DNA of 64,000 bases from Siderastrea siderea (Eukaryota; Cnidaria; Anthozoa; Scleractinia; Rhizangiidae), in assembly GCA_964030785.1 (NCBI GenBank), contig OZ034969.1, positions 69,061,662-69,125,661 of the forward strand. Direction: 5' to 3'. Below the pieces are notes generated by a model. The model was not told where the DNA came from. It ran no database searches and saw only the letters and a program-made list of their open reading frames with translations. The position numbers and the translations under genes were made by a program. This document shows, piece by piece, positions 1-12,567 of the stretch (position 1 is its first letter; each line of letters opens with the position of its first letter).

Positions 1-2102
1 AAGAATTTAAAGGATCTAAAAATAATGTAAGTAGCCATAGGTAACTATGGCTATCAACAGAGTGATTTAAAGCAAAATAACTAAGCGTTCGTGAGAAACA
101 AACTTCCTTAAAAAAAGCTGTGTCACTAACATGTAATAGCCCTTTTCGCTGTTAACTTTTCTCATTTGCAGTGCAAAGTATTTGAACGTGGATGTCAGAC
201 AATTTCGGGTAGGGTGAGGTGAGATCGTTTGTATACATGCTGGATTTTATCATACTTAAAAATGAGGGAAAACAAATCGGTAGTTTTTTCACAACTCGAA
301 TAAACTCGAATATCTTCAGATTCACAAGTTACGCACTATAAACATGCTCTTCTTCCTATGCTCGTAGATTTTACTGGGAGTTTTCGACCTTTCCGATTTT
401 TGAGCATAGGTTTAGGTGGTATCAAGCTGTCAAAAAATATTTGCTATCCCAGCATTACGTTAGTGTTCTTACAACAGCTAAGGCAATTACACAAACATAA
501 TGCTTTGAGGCCAAAATTTAATAATCGACTGTGCGGAAATTTCTACCCATCCGATTTCGTAGAAACTTGCTCACAGTAAACCTTGATGTCTTAGAACTTA
601 TTGAGCTTAATTAGAAAAAATTCTATCGTTGTTTAATGTAAATATTCGTGTTTCCCTGAAAAGGCTAGTCTTCGAATAGCGCTTGTACCTCTTAATCGTT
701 GAACCTATTTGCCCTGAAACTAAACGTTTTTGTAAAATTCGAACATTCTTTGTTTGGAATACCAAAAATCACTGAAATCGGTTAACGCTTTCTTGCCGAA
801 ATTTCGATTTATAAAATGGAGCCTCCGCGCTTATTAATAGCCGCGAGCCACCTTAAGGCGAATGAGAAAAATTAACTGTGAAAAAGGCTATTAACCGTTA
901 GTTGAGTTAAGAAGACAACAAGGGTACTTGCTGGGATCACGGTGGGAAAGGGACTGAGAAGGCTTTTGAGGACCAGCTGTGCGCCAACCCATTTTTGCAG
1001 AACTTAGATTAAGACTGAAATCGATGAGTTTCATGCTTGGCTAGTGAACTGTTTTCTTCTACGTTTTTTTTTCATTTCATATCTTCTTAGGTTGACTTTA
1101 GTCTTATCAGTGATCCATGATGAATGTAGAGCTACTCTGTAGAAAAGTCATCAATAAACCGTTATTATTATTATTATTATTATTTTATTATTACTAACTT
1201 ACCTCCCCAACTATCTCAAATGCATGATCCGCTGTGTATCGTCAGGCTTTCAGTATCTTAATTTAATGGTTTACATGTGTATTTTGCTAAAGAATGGTTT
1301 CAGATAACTATATTAAGAATATCGGAGCTCATGCCTTCACTGTCTCGGATGGAAACCTGCTAATGTAAGATTTGTTATGATGATAAAAGGGAATTTAAGC
1401 AAGCACGACGGCAGCATCGAAAATGTCGCTAAACGACTCGCACGTGATATAGTTTGGTACATTTCTTTGACGTAACCTGCAAAACAACAGCAGGAAATAA
1501 TCCAATTCTGGGTTTTATTAAGACTGTGACCAAAGATAGTGATATGTATTATTCCTTTCTTAACTTTATCACCGTAGCTCATGTAACGGAAATAAGCTTC
1601 ATGTGACTTTGACGTTGCCGTTGTGGCTGTTTAGAGTTAGGATAGGGGGTAGGGGTATGCAAAAGGTGGACGAACTTGAAGTAGTTTTGGTACAGAATCT
1701 GCTTTAATTTTAATTTTTGAAATTCTCTTTCTCTTCGAGGGCATTTCTAGTTCTTTCTAAGAAATATAAATTTTTGCTACAACCTACCCATTCATAACAT
1801 GAGGAAAAGAATGCGATTTCAAGAAAAAAATCGATAACACGAACTGTTGAGAATAAAAAAATTTACGATTTATCCGGATTAAAATTATGTAAAGTAAAGT
1901 AGAAGAAACTTTCATCACTTCGTGAGAACTTCAAGTTGTCGACCGGGGTTGGAGTAATCGAAATTCTACTACATATTAACCTTGCAGGAACATTTTTCTT
2001 AATCACTCCAAACATTTTGTTGACTTTTGTATTTGCATTTGTTTGTTTTTTTTTTTTACAATTTGAAACCCAAAATAGTTGCGGGAGCTCCCTCCAAAAT
2101 TG
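1..2102. other. Non-coding stretch with a short (TTA)n microsatellite
   Basis: I see no exon with convincing splice sites or a recognisable protein here. A (TTA)n run lies at about 1161-1190. Upstream exons of the gene that begins in view at about 4323 could be hidden here, but I could not identify any. Confidence 0.6.
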
Positions 2103-2137
2103 TTAAAGAGCCAGTGTCACCCAAAGTGCTTTGCGTG
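2103..2137 (+). repeat. Left terminal inverted repeat, 35 bp
   Basis: Exact inverse of 3131-3165; identity stops abruptly after GCGTG at 2137, which defines the TIR length. Confidence 0.9.
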
Positions 2138-3130
2138 ACGAGGTACATTTTTCATATATGAAAAATCCGCCATTTTCTTGATTGTTGTGAAGTCTGATTT
2201 GTATCTTCTTCCATCGCTACCGTTAGCGATCTGAAAGCACTAGCGTGAGTTTTAACTTGACATTTAAGTGTCGTCGTATCGATTTAGTCGTATATTTTCG
2301 AATTCTGAAGTGTTTTCGCTGTGGAGAAGGAGATCTTTAAATTCAATGCTTCGTAGATTTCAGGAAAGCTGAGGCGAAGGCTGAGTCTTCCGAGTTCTAC
2401 CAAAGTTGTACGGCTGAAGGAGCCCGTGTGTCAGGAGCGGAGAGAAAGAAAATCATCTACGGGTTTCAGCAACAGTACTGACACTGCGTTTGCCGAAATA
2501 GTGCAACATTCACGTTGCCGGATGAAAACAGAAGAAACGTTAATTTACCACAAAATAACAGAAGCTATGGGACTGCTCCAAGATAATACTTATGGTCATG
2601 AGCTTGTGCTGTTGTGCTTAATTATTCCTTGTGTTCACTGTCTGCTCATGTTTTATTTTTACAAAAAGTGTAAGTGGCTATTCTGGTTTTGCGTCCATCG
2701 ACATCGGCTGATGCGATCGATCGTGCGATCAACCGATCGGACTGTAATAGATCCATACGGATTGAATGCGAAGTCAGCTCTTAGAGTAGTTTGCTCCAGT
2801 GACATCTAGCGATGAAGACGTCAATATTCTTACTACTTGTTTTTGTCTTGTTTTGATATCGAGTAGAAGTGGCTGCTCTGGTCTTACGTCCATCGAGATC
2901 GATCATCGATCGATCGATCAATCGATCAGTAGCTATAATAGCTCAATACGCGTTGACTACAAAGTCAGATCTAGAGTTGTTTCTCCGGTAACATCTAGCG
3001 ATGAAGGTATTTTCATTTTCAGAGGCTACTATTTCTCGCTGAAAGGGCAGTGCGGCACGGTATAATTCGCGAAAAGTCCGGCAAACGCGCCAGCCAAACG
3101 CTAAAAGCTGTTTCAAAACAAAAACATAAG

Positions 3131-3165
3131 CACGCAAAGCACTTTGGGTGACACTGGCTCTTTAA
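3131..3165 (-). repeat. Right terminal inverted repeat, 35 bp
   Basis: Exact inverse of 2103-2137; it ends in GGCTCTTTAA. Confidence 0.9.
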
Positions 3166-4322
3166 ATCAACTTGCCAGAGTGTTGAGGGCAAATTCCAAT
3201 GAAGAAAATGCGACCGTTTCACAATTATTATGTAGGCCATGCTACTCTGGGCCATTTTTTTTTATCGATAGCGCAGTATTGTTCTTAATATGAGTGAAAA
3301 AATATGACAACACAACGTTTTGATATTTGTCTTGATACAGTCATAAAAAAATTATTTGTTTAACATGAGCAGTCCTAAAGGCATCCTTGGGAAATGCGGA
3401 AGAAACGTTGCAGTTAATTTTATCTTTGTTTTATTTGTAAGATATATGATACGGACGGAGTTAAAAACTGTGAGCCTTGAATCTTTCAACGGAATTTCTA
3501 AATTAACAATTAACATGTAAGTATGACGTGAGCGGTTGCTTACCTAAAAATTGGGTCATTGTTTTAGGCCCCACTTACATGGTCTCGGGTACCCGAGATA
3601 ACCCTCCCCCCCTTCCCGCCCCCGAGTTCCACTGGGCGAGCTAGCTTCTCACCTGTTTCTTTGACGTTCAACGAACCGTTTACATGAGCATCATCAACTC
3701 GTCTCGGCGAGGCGAGGCAACTCGAGGGGCGAGTTCTCTCACCTAACATATAACATAACATAAGACCTTATTTTACCACGGCATCCAAGCATGATTAAAC
3801 CAACCTAAATATTAAGAAAATGACGATAAACGGCATTTAATTACAGAACCATTTGGTTCAGTAAAAATTAAAAAATAGTTCGCTACAGTCTACGTACCAA
3901 CAACAAAGGCAGCTAGGAGTGTCGGAATTCACTGCAAAATAATAAAATTTGAAGCTATTCGAAATAAAAAAACAATTACAGTGACGCTCATTTAAACTAT
4001 ATAATCAAAACCTGCTCTCTTGTCAAAACTCGCGTTTGTTTAATATCGTTTAAACGTTAAACCACAAAAAACCCTCGTTGAAAAGGAAACAAACTTTGAT
4101 TATGCATTCAAAACATGTTACCGTGAAAACACAAACGCGATTGAAAAAAAAATTGACACTTACTACATTTGGACCTTACTGACAGTATACTTTGATCGTA
4201 TAGTTCGTGTTCTTCTTGCACTTGTAACAAGCCTTACTGATAGTCAGCGTGTTCCATTCAGTGTACTCTTGTAGACAAGTGGCGAGATCTGAAACCAATA
4301 TAAAAATATGTAATTTCTACAG
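3166..4322. other. Non-coding stretch upstream of the membrane-protein gene
   Basis: No supported exon. A GC-rich patch at about 3567-3745 (CTCGGGTACCCGAG and later CTCG/CGAG-rich sequence with 'TTTACATG' phrases) looks like a degraded dispersed repeat. The rest is AT-rich. Confidence 0.5.
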
Positions 4323-4397
4323 CTCCTTGCAAGAAGGAAAAATTGGTACCATGAAGTTTACGGATGCAGATAACGAAGAACGGGCCAGAATTCATCT
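4323..4397 (+). CDS. Candidate upstream exon of the membrane-protein gene
   Basis: Preceded by a pyrimidine-containing acceptor (TTTCTACAG) and followed by GTGTGT. It is 75 nt long, phase 2 at both ends, and encodes a charged stretch (QEGKIGTMKF..DADNEERARIH). It joins in frame to the exon at 4509. It is the least certain exon because the donor is weak and no domain is recognisable. Confidence 0.5.
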
Positions 4398-7300
4398 GTG
4401 TGTAGTCTACTGTTATTACGTTGCAGAGTACTACTTTTGAAAACTGTACTTAAACAGACTGTTTCGTTTTCTTACTGTACTAATTAAACTAACCATGCTT
4501 CACTTTAGCGGCTTAGGGCAAAATGATCTGGAATACATCGACATTTCAATGGAAACTGAACCTAGAAAGTCCAGTTTGCTCGAGGCTTTGAGTAGAGCTG
4601 GTTTTGGTTGGAAAGTAAGCGGTACATATAGGCTGCTTCCATGTCCTTTGGGTACGTATCTGAATCCTTCCGCCAGTCACCGTTCCGACCTTAAGTGCGT
4701 GGAATGCCCTGCAGGTTAGTTTGCTCATTGAGTATCACGATATTCCAAGTAGAAAAAACTGATAGCAGCTGCAGAGGCAAAGGCATATCAGTCTTGTTTG
4801 CGTCGTTATCATTCGTCAAAACTTGAGTTATGGAGTGCAGATTTGCAATGAAATGATGTTTTGACTAACAATGAAACAAAATGATTCTTACAGGTGGTTT
4901 CTACTCAGACACTAAAGCTTTTGTTAGCGACAGCTGCCTGAAGTGTCCCAATGGCACTTTCGTTCACTACAAAAGAGCACCTGGAGTAAGCCCTCTCGAT
5001 TGCACTGCTTGCCCACAAGGTAGAAAAAAATACATAAAATAATTACTCGTAGATTTGAGATTTCCTATGGGAAGATGTCCAATAATTTCTCCCCTACCTT
5101 GGTGAAGAAACAATAACAAAACAAATGATTGTAAATTGCCCCCCAAAAAGTTGACTTCACAGAGTCTGAAGTTTTCAGGGAACTGGGTCTCTAAACCTGG
5201 TTGCTCAAATCAGGATAAAGTTAATCCAGCATTAGCATCAACTTTGAATCTCTTTCAACAACTTATAATCGCAGATTTATCAAGACTATATTGCTCTTTA
5301 GTTTGGACTGACTTATTTACCAATTTTATCCAAAAATAACATTTTCGCGACATTCTTAACGAACGAAATGAAATGCTCGGATCGACTTTCGAACGAAAGG
5401 ACCCTGGAATAAACTCACCAATCGAGATCTTTTAAAGTCCTCATGGAGAAGTCTTCTTACGATTTTGGCCCTTTGCGGTTGATCCTACAAATGTCCGCTC
5501 TGTTCTTGACCTTCTAAAAAACCGTATTTATTTCACTAGGCAGCCTCAGCTCCTCTGATCTTATTGATGATGAGTTGTTTGCAATTGTTATGCGAAGACT
5601 AAACCTTAGATAAGAAATTCACTTTCCTAACTTATTTTTCCTTTCTGAGTATTTCCATAGAGAAGAAGAATTGACAATGACATTTCTTTTCCTACTATAA
5701 ACGACTGTTGAATTCAATGATTTTAGTGGCTGTGCTGGCTGAAAGGCAACCAAATAATAACGTTCACACTTTCTGTTGTATCCTAAATAGGGACAGATAC
5801 CAACGCATTTGCAGGATTTCGTGCCTGCAAATGTTTAAATGGATTCTACCGTAATCACCTGTTTAAGGGCTGCAGACCATGTGACCACGATGGACTGAAA
5901 TGCGTGAATGACTATGTCACTCTTAAGAGTGGTTATTGGTGGAAGTGGCACAATGAAACAAACAGAGTGCTTTATAAGAATTTTATTTCCACCCTTATTA
6001 ATGCCACGTTTCGCCCAGTTGTACGTACTAACGCCTCCGGTGGTAATGATTCTGTCATAGAATACCATTACACTCTTCCTCGGCCACATAAATGCCCCAG
6101 AGAAAAATCTTGCTTGGGAGGTTTAGAATCTTCGTGCGCCGTTGGCTATGAAGGTCCACTGTGTGAAGTGTGCAGTGCTCGATACTATAAACAACTTAAA
6201 CTCTGCAAGGAGTGTCCAACGAAGAAATGGATGGCAGGACAGCTTTCAATCTTGGTGACAGTGGTTGTCATAGTTATTGTTGTTGTAGTTTGGACAAGGA
6301 AAAGGAAGAGTAAAAAGAGTGAAGAACGTTCTTTAGTGGATATTATTCTTGGAAGGCTAAAAATAGTCATTGGTTTTTATCAGGTTACGTCTGGGATTCT
6401 AGAGGCATTTTCATACATTAAATGGCCAGACTCTCTCGCGCTAATTGGAAAATACTCCGAGATTTTGCAGCTGAACTTTCTTCAGATAGCGCCTGTCCAT
6501 TGCCTTTTTCCAACTCTGGAGGTAAATGCATTTGGTGCTTTGTTTGCAATGCTTTCTTTAAATGCTGCTGCCATTATTGTGGCGATGGTTGCTTACCAAC
6601 TTAGAAAATTCCTCTTAATGGGGAACACTTCACCCAAAGAACAGAAATTGAAGAAACTTTCGCAAACGAAAGCGTTGATCTACAGGAACTTGTTTTTCTT
6701 CCTTTACATAACGTACCTGAGCACCTGCTTGAAGACAGCAAACGTTCTTCCCCTCGCTTGTCGCACACTTTGCATCGATGAAAACGAAGAAAATTGTGGC
6801 GAGTTTCTTAGGGCCGACTACAATGTTCAGTGTACAAGTCCAGAGTTCAACCGTTCCGTGATCGTTGCTTTCTTTGCTGTTGCGTACATACTACTTTTGC
6901 CAACTGCAACTTTGATAACTCTTTGGAAGCAACGCAACACCATAAGAAATTCTGGTGAAGCAGACGAGAATGAAACGCCCAGGCCTCAGGAGCAAAGTAA
7001 GGAAGTTTTCTCAGGATTACGATTTCTCTTTGAGAATTATAACGCTCACTCGTGGTATTGGGAACTTGTTGAAACGCTTCGAAAAGTTGTTTTAACATCC
7101 TGCTTGATCCTTGTGGGAGGTGAAAGCAGGGCTTATGTTGGTTTTGCTTGCGTCATATCAAGTCTTTATGCAGTGGTATTCGCTTATAAGAAGCCTATAG
7201 TGGATCCGTTCGAGAACAAGTTGATGCTGTCATCTCTCATCGTCACGTTCATTAACTTGGGGATCGGAGTAGTCAGCAGAATTCCCAAAGAAGGTATACC

Positions 7301-7892
7301 TTCTTCAATCGACCCATACTTGGACAACGTCTTGTTCAAAGCGCTGGTGTTTGGAGCTAATTCTTTAGTGATTGGGGTTTTTATGGGTGAGCATTAAACC
7401 GATTTATTTCTCTTAAAATCTTAGATAAAATAAGGTTGGTAGTTTATTATCAGTCCGCCGTCACAGTCGTGGGAGTAACGAATCCAAAAATGTATTAGCC
7501 ATGAAAACTGTTAACTTTTCTTCATTATAATATGTCTTAAAGTTATTACTAAGTCCTGTAATTAACTTAAACCTGTCATGGGCTAATTCTGCTTTTTTCG
7601 CCAAAGAGAACCTTCGCCTTTGTGTGCTCATAGCCCGCTGTGCCACATTTGTTTTTTTCGACCTTGGGTTGATATTGTCGAGTGGTATGGTCCAAGGGCT
7701 TGTTTAAGTAAGATCTTTGCAAAACTTTGTTGTCTTCTTATTTGTTCAGCTATTGGATGTTAAGCCGCTGGCGTGCAAGATCCCTTGAATATCAGATTTC
7801 AATTAGGGGCAGATTGTCCTTACCGCCTGGTTTAGGTGTTTGAAAGCATCGCTTTGTGAAAAATAAAACATAAATAAATAAATAGCTAAATA

Positions 7893-7939
<47 letters not shown>

Positions 7940-8451
7940 GGGGAAAACATGCAGTTTACACAGGTTTTCAACAATTTGACGGGTTCAAAAGACTACTTCG
8001 TATACAGTTTTTCATGAGCGATATGCAGAACATTAGCCGTGTAGAAATAAATCACGCACATTTTCTCTTTGCAGTTCGATACGCTGTTCATATATACCGT
8101 TACATAAAGGAGTGGAGAAAAAATCCGCAATTGTCCTTTGGTTGTTGTCTGGCCCTGCTTCTTCCTCTTAATGACATGCAGAGCGAAATACTCGGATCGG
8201 CTGGACGGAATGTTGTAAAGCAACAACTGGCAACTGGTGCAATTGACATACCGTCCATGTCAAGTGCATTGAAAGACAGCGGAGCGATTGACTTTGAGCT
8301 TAAAGAAGACGAAATCAACCAAACAGAGGAAACGAATGATGGCAAAGCGACTACAACGGACGAGAGAAAGGGAATTGAGCAAGGTGTCCTGACTCTAGCC
8401 ATGGTCAGCATTCATGATCTACCAAAGAAGAGAAACCAAAAGGCGCTGTAA
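4323..8451 (+). CDS. Multi-exon gene: GCC2/GCC3-like cysteine-rich, multi-pass membrane protein (5' end not found)
   Basis: Five exons join in one frame: 4323-4397, 4509-4714, 4894-5019, 5791-7386 and 8075-8451, about 792 codons in view. All introns are GT-AG, with phases 2,1,1,1. The extracellular part has repeated C-P-x-G-T/F-Y modules (PCPLGTY, CVECPAGGFY, CLKCPNGTF, CTACPQG, CKCLNGFY) typical of GCC2/GCC3 (ephrin-receptor-like) repeats, then a CxxG-rich EGF-like stretch ending CEVCSARYY. After that come about eight hydrophobic segments, beginning with a run of V/I near codon 240, and a hydrophilic acidic tail after the last segment. Large invertebrate families with this layout exist and their function is unknown; a receptor or channel role would be a guess. 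No signal peptide is seen because the first exon or exons are missing. I see no disruption, so it is likely a live gene. Confidence 0.85.
4509..4714 (+). CDS. Exon encoding the first C-P-x-G-T-Y module
   Basis: Acceptor CTTCACTTTAG and donor GCAG|GTTAGT. It is 206 nt, entering in phase 2 and leaving in phase 1. It ends with a module containing PCPLGTYL and CVECPAG, and joins cleanly to the next exon's GFYSDTKAF. Confidence 0.8.
4894..5019 (+). CDS. Exon encoding the second cysteine module
   Basis: 126 nt, phase 1 at both ends, acceptor TTCTTACAG, donor CAAG|GTAGAA. It encodes GFYSD...CLKCPNGTF...CTACPQ, a complete GCC2/GCC3-type unit. A symmetric one-exon module fits exon shuffling in this family. 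Confidence 0.85.
5791..7386 (+). CDS. Large exon: EGF-like region and most membrane segments
   Basis: Acceptor CCTAAATAG, donor ATGG|GTGAGC, 1596 nt. It starts with a cysteine module (ACKCLNGFYRN..GCRPCDHDG..C), then a tryptophan-rich GYWWKWH stretch, an EGF-like CxxG/CEVC block, a first hydrophobic helix (ILVTVVVIVIVVVVW), a basic RKRKSKK loop and further hydrophobic helices up to the donor. A second cysteine cluster (CRTLCIDENEENC) sits in a loop between membrane segments. Confidence 0.92.
7387..8074 (+). other. Last intron with an (AAT)n microsatellite
   Basis: Intron between the large exon and the terminal exon. It contains an AAT tract at about 7894-7939, preceded by AAAT repeats. Confidence 0.75.
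8075..8451 (+). CDS. Terminal exon: cytoplasmic tail and stop codon
   Basis: Acceptor TTTCTCTTTGCAG. It continues the frame with VRYAVHIYRYIKEW and ends at TAA 8449-8451. The tail is acidic and serine/threonine-containing (KEDEINQTEETNDG..), consistent with a cytoplasmic C-terminus. Confidence 0.85.
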
Positions 8452-10071
8452 AATATGTTTTGCATGCATGGTTTAACTAAATAAGGGATGGCTTAAAAAA
8501 AAAAAGAAGTCAAAAATGGAGGACCTCGGTTATAACTGACACTGACACATTTGGAATTATTTGAAATTAAGAAACCATGCCAAACTATACATGTATATCA
8601 ATGGAAAGCTTAATAACTGTAGTATTCGGTAAAATCATTTTGGATATTTTCTTCTTGAGGGCAGGAGCCAGTAAACGTCAAAACTACCGCGGGTCATGTG
8701 AGTAAATTTAGTGGGCATCGAACGTAGGCGCTGAAGCCAAACAACTGCGCCCACAGTGTTAATCCTAAAAGATCACTCAACGAAATGGTGTGAGGCTTTC
8801 TCGACATTCAGATTGATCGTTGAGATATCCAGGTGTTAAGTTTAAGTAGCGAAAAAGTTGCGAGGTGCGTTACGATAGAGCTTGCCAGATGAAAAATATT
8901 TTAAATATTAAAATTCTCCGGCACCGTTTTGTTCGTAATTATTGTCGGGGTGTTCAGCGGCCAAATTTCATCAAAATCCGTCAAATCTGCGTACCCTATA
9001 AATTCGCTCAAAGTCGACGTAATCTCTCGAAAACCAAATGCGAGTTTTTAGCTTCTATATTTTTGCAAACACCTCGAGCCTCCGCAGGACATTATGTCAC
9101 CTCAAAAAACTGCGAGCCAATGAAACACCAAGATCCCTGGCGACAACTACAATAGGAAAGCACCTCGTAGAAAACCTAACAATATTTCGTTCACGTTCTG
9201 TATTTGGCTTTACTAGTTGCGTCGTGCAATCATTCGATAAACAATGAGAGGAAGGTTTCAAACATTAAGCGAAAAAGAAAACCAAGAGAATTAACCACCG
9301 ATGAAACCAACCTACGGGAAGCGTACAGTAGACGCTATACTTTCCGAAATGGGCCTGAGCTCTCGGGTATATTTTGTTTAAGTGTTGGAGTGAGCTGGGG
9401 ATTACAAATTTATTTCCTTGATCGATTTTATATTTTCCTGGTCTGACCTCTTTCCAAGATGATAGTCGCTCTTGCTCCTAATTCCAATATCTTGAGAAGT
9501 CGTCGGGCTAATCAACCCAAGAGCCTCTAAATAGCTTTCCATGCTTTCCATTCCATTTCGTTTCCTGCCCGAAGGAAAAGTTTTCTTCGCTTTCTTTCTA
9601 GGGCCAGTTTTCTGTTTGGCTAAAGGCCAAGGACTTTTCCCCCTTTTTTGAATTTTCCATAGGGCACGAGAAGATTTCTAGGTACGTGTGATTTGCCGAA
9701 ATAGGTCAAACTAAACGAAAGTAGGAGCCTGAAATTCTCAGCTCTGTCTTTATAGCTTCAAGATTATTATTGGCTTTCATTTTAGGTTTTTAAACTGAAA
9801 AGTAACGTTCAAAAGTAATTGTAAAGCAAGCTGTTTCTGCTGTGCTTAGAAAACTTTGATTAAAGCCTGGTTTTTGACCTGAGTGAAAGCTCTATGTTGC
9901 CTTCATTTCTTGCTGAATGTATAGGCTGTATTAGCTGTAAAAATGCTTGAGGTTATTGATGAAAATGCAATTGTGTGAGATCTTTCGAATTTACTTTTGT
10001 TTGCGTTAGATGTCACTTCAGCAAATGGGACCAAATACAGTCGAACCTCTACTAAAGGCCACCTCTCTACG

Positions 10072-10144
10072 TAATATAATATAATATAATATAATATAAT
10101 ATAATATAATATAATATAATATAATATAACATAAAATAAAATAA
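10072..10144. repeat. (TATAA)n microsatellite, first tract
   Basis: About 70 bp of ATAAT repeats. It directly follows a phrase (CAGTCGAACCTCTACTAAAGGCCACC) that looks like the end of a dispersed repeat. Confidence 0.9.
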
Positions 10145-10386
10145 TATTTAACAATTAGATTATGAGCTCGAGATTTCTATCGCGTGATAGTTTTTAGTTT
10201 GTTTTAGTATAAATCTCGATTAATATTCCACTAAAATGAAAAGTTCGACATCATTGCACTGTTATTTTGAAGTATAAGACTGTGCCTGCCACTCACCTTT
10301 TCGCTGCTCACTATCTATCACGGAATAGATAGCGAGTAGGGTAGCCAATCAGATTGCAGCATTTATGATAGAACGCTAGCAGATTT

Positions 10387-10491
10387 ATACTATACTATAA
10401 TATAATATAATATAATATAATATAATATAATATAATATAATATAATATAATATAATATAATATAACATAATATAATATAATATAATATAAT
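10387..10491. repeat. (TATAA)n microsatellite, second tract
   Basis: About 105 bp of the same five-base repeat, 240 bp after the first tract and followed by ATGGCCAGAATC. Confidence 0.9.
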
Positions 10492-11762
10492 GGCCAGAAT
10501 CATTCATCCAAACCGAGGTACCAAATCTTACTGCTTATTGAACCCCTGTCACTGCAAAGGCCACAGGGAGCACTCACATGAAATCACAATCGCTTTGCGA
10601 GGCGGTCATATTAATAATTAGTACTGCGGGGCCAGTCTCAAGTGCGGTCTGGAACCGAAGCTGCCATTTTGAATGGGAGGTTTGAATCCGAGAAGCCTTC
10701 GGAAACCGTTCTTAACTCTAGTCAAACGACAAGAGATGAAACTAGAAGGGAACCCTTCGAAAATTACGGAATATCATAGCTAAATCTCCTTGAGTTTGTA
10801 ATTTTACGAAAACGGATTGGTGGCAAGGTAAGGTATCTGCGGGCTTCACAGCAGTCAAACGCACAACGCGCGTGCGCAGTTCCCGCCAAATTTTACAAAG
10901 GAAAATGACAAATATCGAAAGTTCACTTTGACCACAAAACTTAACGCCGTAGCTGAAAACTGACATCCACAAATTTTGTCGACCAGAAATTCGGTTTGTC
11001 AGGACATTTTCTGCATCGTTTTCATACGAACTTCACGCTCGTAACTGTTTGTCCTGATTTAAACTTCAAAGCTCTGAAAGACCGGAAGTGACGTAACTTT
11101 TTGCGTTTGACCGCTGTGAATATACGGGCAAACTTTGTTTAGAATATTCACAACTGTAGAATGTTTTTATCTCGTTTTCCAAAAGCTTGATTTCTTAGAA
11201 GTCTGCCTCCACCAGGGGGTCAGGAAGTGAGAACTGCGAATACTTGGATTGGCAGACCTAAGCAAGAGCCATAATCGGGGACGGAGACCGAAAGCGACAC
11301 AAAGTATAACACCTTGGCTCCTGACTTAACGCAGAAGTGGCGAACTTAATTTCGTTGGATCTGATTGGTTTATTTCAAATCTGCATCGTTTTTTGTCGGT
11401 TTTTATTTGTCCAAAGTTCGCTTCTCGCTTTTTCATTCCAGTTGAGCCGAGACCGTTGTAAGCTCTTTGGATATTGATGAAATCTTTCAGTTTTTGAAAC
11501 GATGATATCTTGTTCCACTAGTTCGATGACAAATTGACCGGAGCAATTAGTTTCGAAGTTACAATTTTTGCATTCTCTCCCGAAGAAGGGGTTTTTGAAG
11601 CTGTCTTCTTGGTTTATTTTCATTTCGCTTTATAGAACATTTCTTGTTTATACGTTTCATCAAGAGTGCTAATAAGTAACCACGAGCTTAAACAGGGCTG
11701 TCAAATGTTAGTTTTGTTCCTTTTCCCTCCTAATGAGGTCAGGCGACGTGAGCTTCCTGGAT

Positions 11763-11787
11763 AAATAATAATTATGATAATAATAAC

Positions 11788-11822
<35 letters not shown>

Positions 11823-11851
11823 GAGTCATCATCATCATCATCATCATCATC
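11763..11851. repeat. (AAT)n and (ATC)n microsatellites
   Basis: An AAT tract of about 60 bp is followed by an ATC tract at about 11825-11851. Confidence 0.9.
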
Positions 11852-12567
11852 GACGTTTCGGCTAGTTTAACTGGCCTTCTTCTCATGGTGGACTGATGTT
11901 CTTGCTTCGTAACCGGACTTGGAGACACTGTGACAAGCTTAAAAGCTTGTTCTTGTTTATGTTATAATTAATGAAAATGTAATTTAAGGATACTGCAGTC
12001 CTTGTTACACAATCTTGTCATTAGCAATAAACTATTGAAAGTTACTTCATTGTTGCGAGTTTAGGTGAAGGTTTCTATATACGTACTCCTTGAACTCCGT
12101 CCCAATTTTTTAATGCAGTAACTGCACCTACTTTAGTATAGTTACTGTTGTAAGAGTACCTTTGGTGTCATTGAATACAGCGAGAAAGTGTACTGAAATG
12201 TTAAGGATGGAAGATATGAAAGGTATGGAGAATCTGTTGTTGGAGGGACAGGCCTCGGTTTGCATGAGTTGGGGCAATGGTGTCTTGGTAGTATTAACAG
12301 GGTTCCACCGTATATTATTTGTCAGTTTTGTTCAAGGCCACAAAAAGATGTTTGTATGTTCAGGACATACAATGTGGTTGTGCACATTAGTACAGGTGAT
12401 ATTGTTCATTTGAATTACTTACATCATAAAACTCATTTGTTCCTTTTCTGTTGAAAATCCCCTAGTCACTCAAAATAGTATGTGCGCAATTTCTATGTAC
12501 AGTGTCAGAACCCTGTTAACATGTCCACCAAAGGGTCATACAAATGCAGCCCCATAACTAAAGCATG

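Larger units (their letters stand above)
2103..3165. mobile_element. 1.06-kb non-autonomous DNA element with perfect 35-bp TIRs
   Basis: The first 35 bases (2103-2137, starting TTAAAGAGCCAGTG) are the exact reverse complement of 3131-3165. Both ends carry TTAA, so a TTAA target site is possible but cannot be separated from the TIR. The interior holds two tandem copies of a ~140-bp segment (2672-2817 and 2867-3006). Each starts with AAGTGGCT and ends with ATCTAGCGATGAAG, and contains GATC-rich sequence. Two short overlapping reading frames span it, one with a hydrophobic stretch, but neither resembles a transposase. It is best read as a MITE-like or internally deleted element; the superfamily is not determined. 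Confidence 0.85.
8452..12567. other. Gene-free stretch with microsatellites
   Basis: No supported gene. It holds two (TATAA)n tracts, AAT and ATC tracts, and an imperfect inverted repeat: CTTCACAGCAGTCAAACGCA at about 10844 is mirrored at about 11104-11124. Short reading frames here have no recognisable domain and no good splice context. Confidence 0.55.

Noticed and set aside
2426..3065. Overlapping frames with a hydrophobic stretch as a host gene
   Set aside because: They lie wholly inside the TIR element and the internal tandem duplication; no family resemblance.
7792..7974. Minus-strand frame with poly-tyrosine
   Set aside because: Translation of the intronic (AAT)n microsatellite.
10836..11130. 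Candidate MITE from mirrored CACAGCRGTCAAACGCA
   Set aside because: Only about 20 bp pair and the flanks do not; too weak to define an element.
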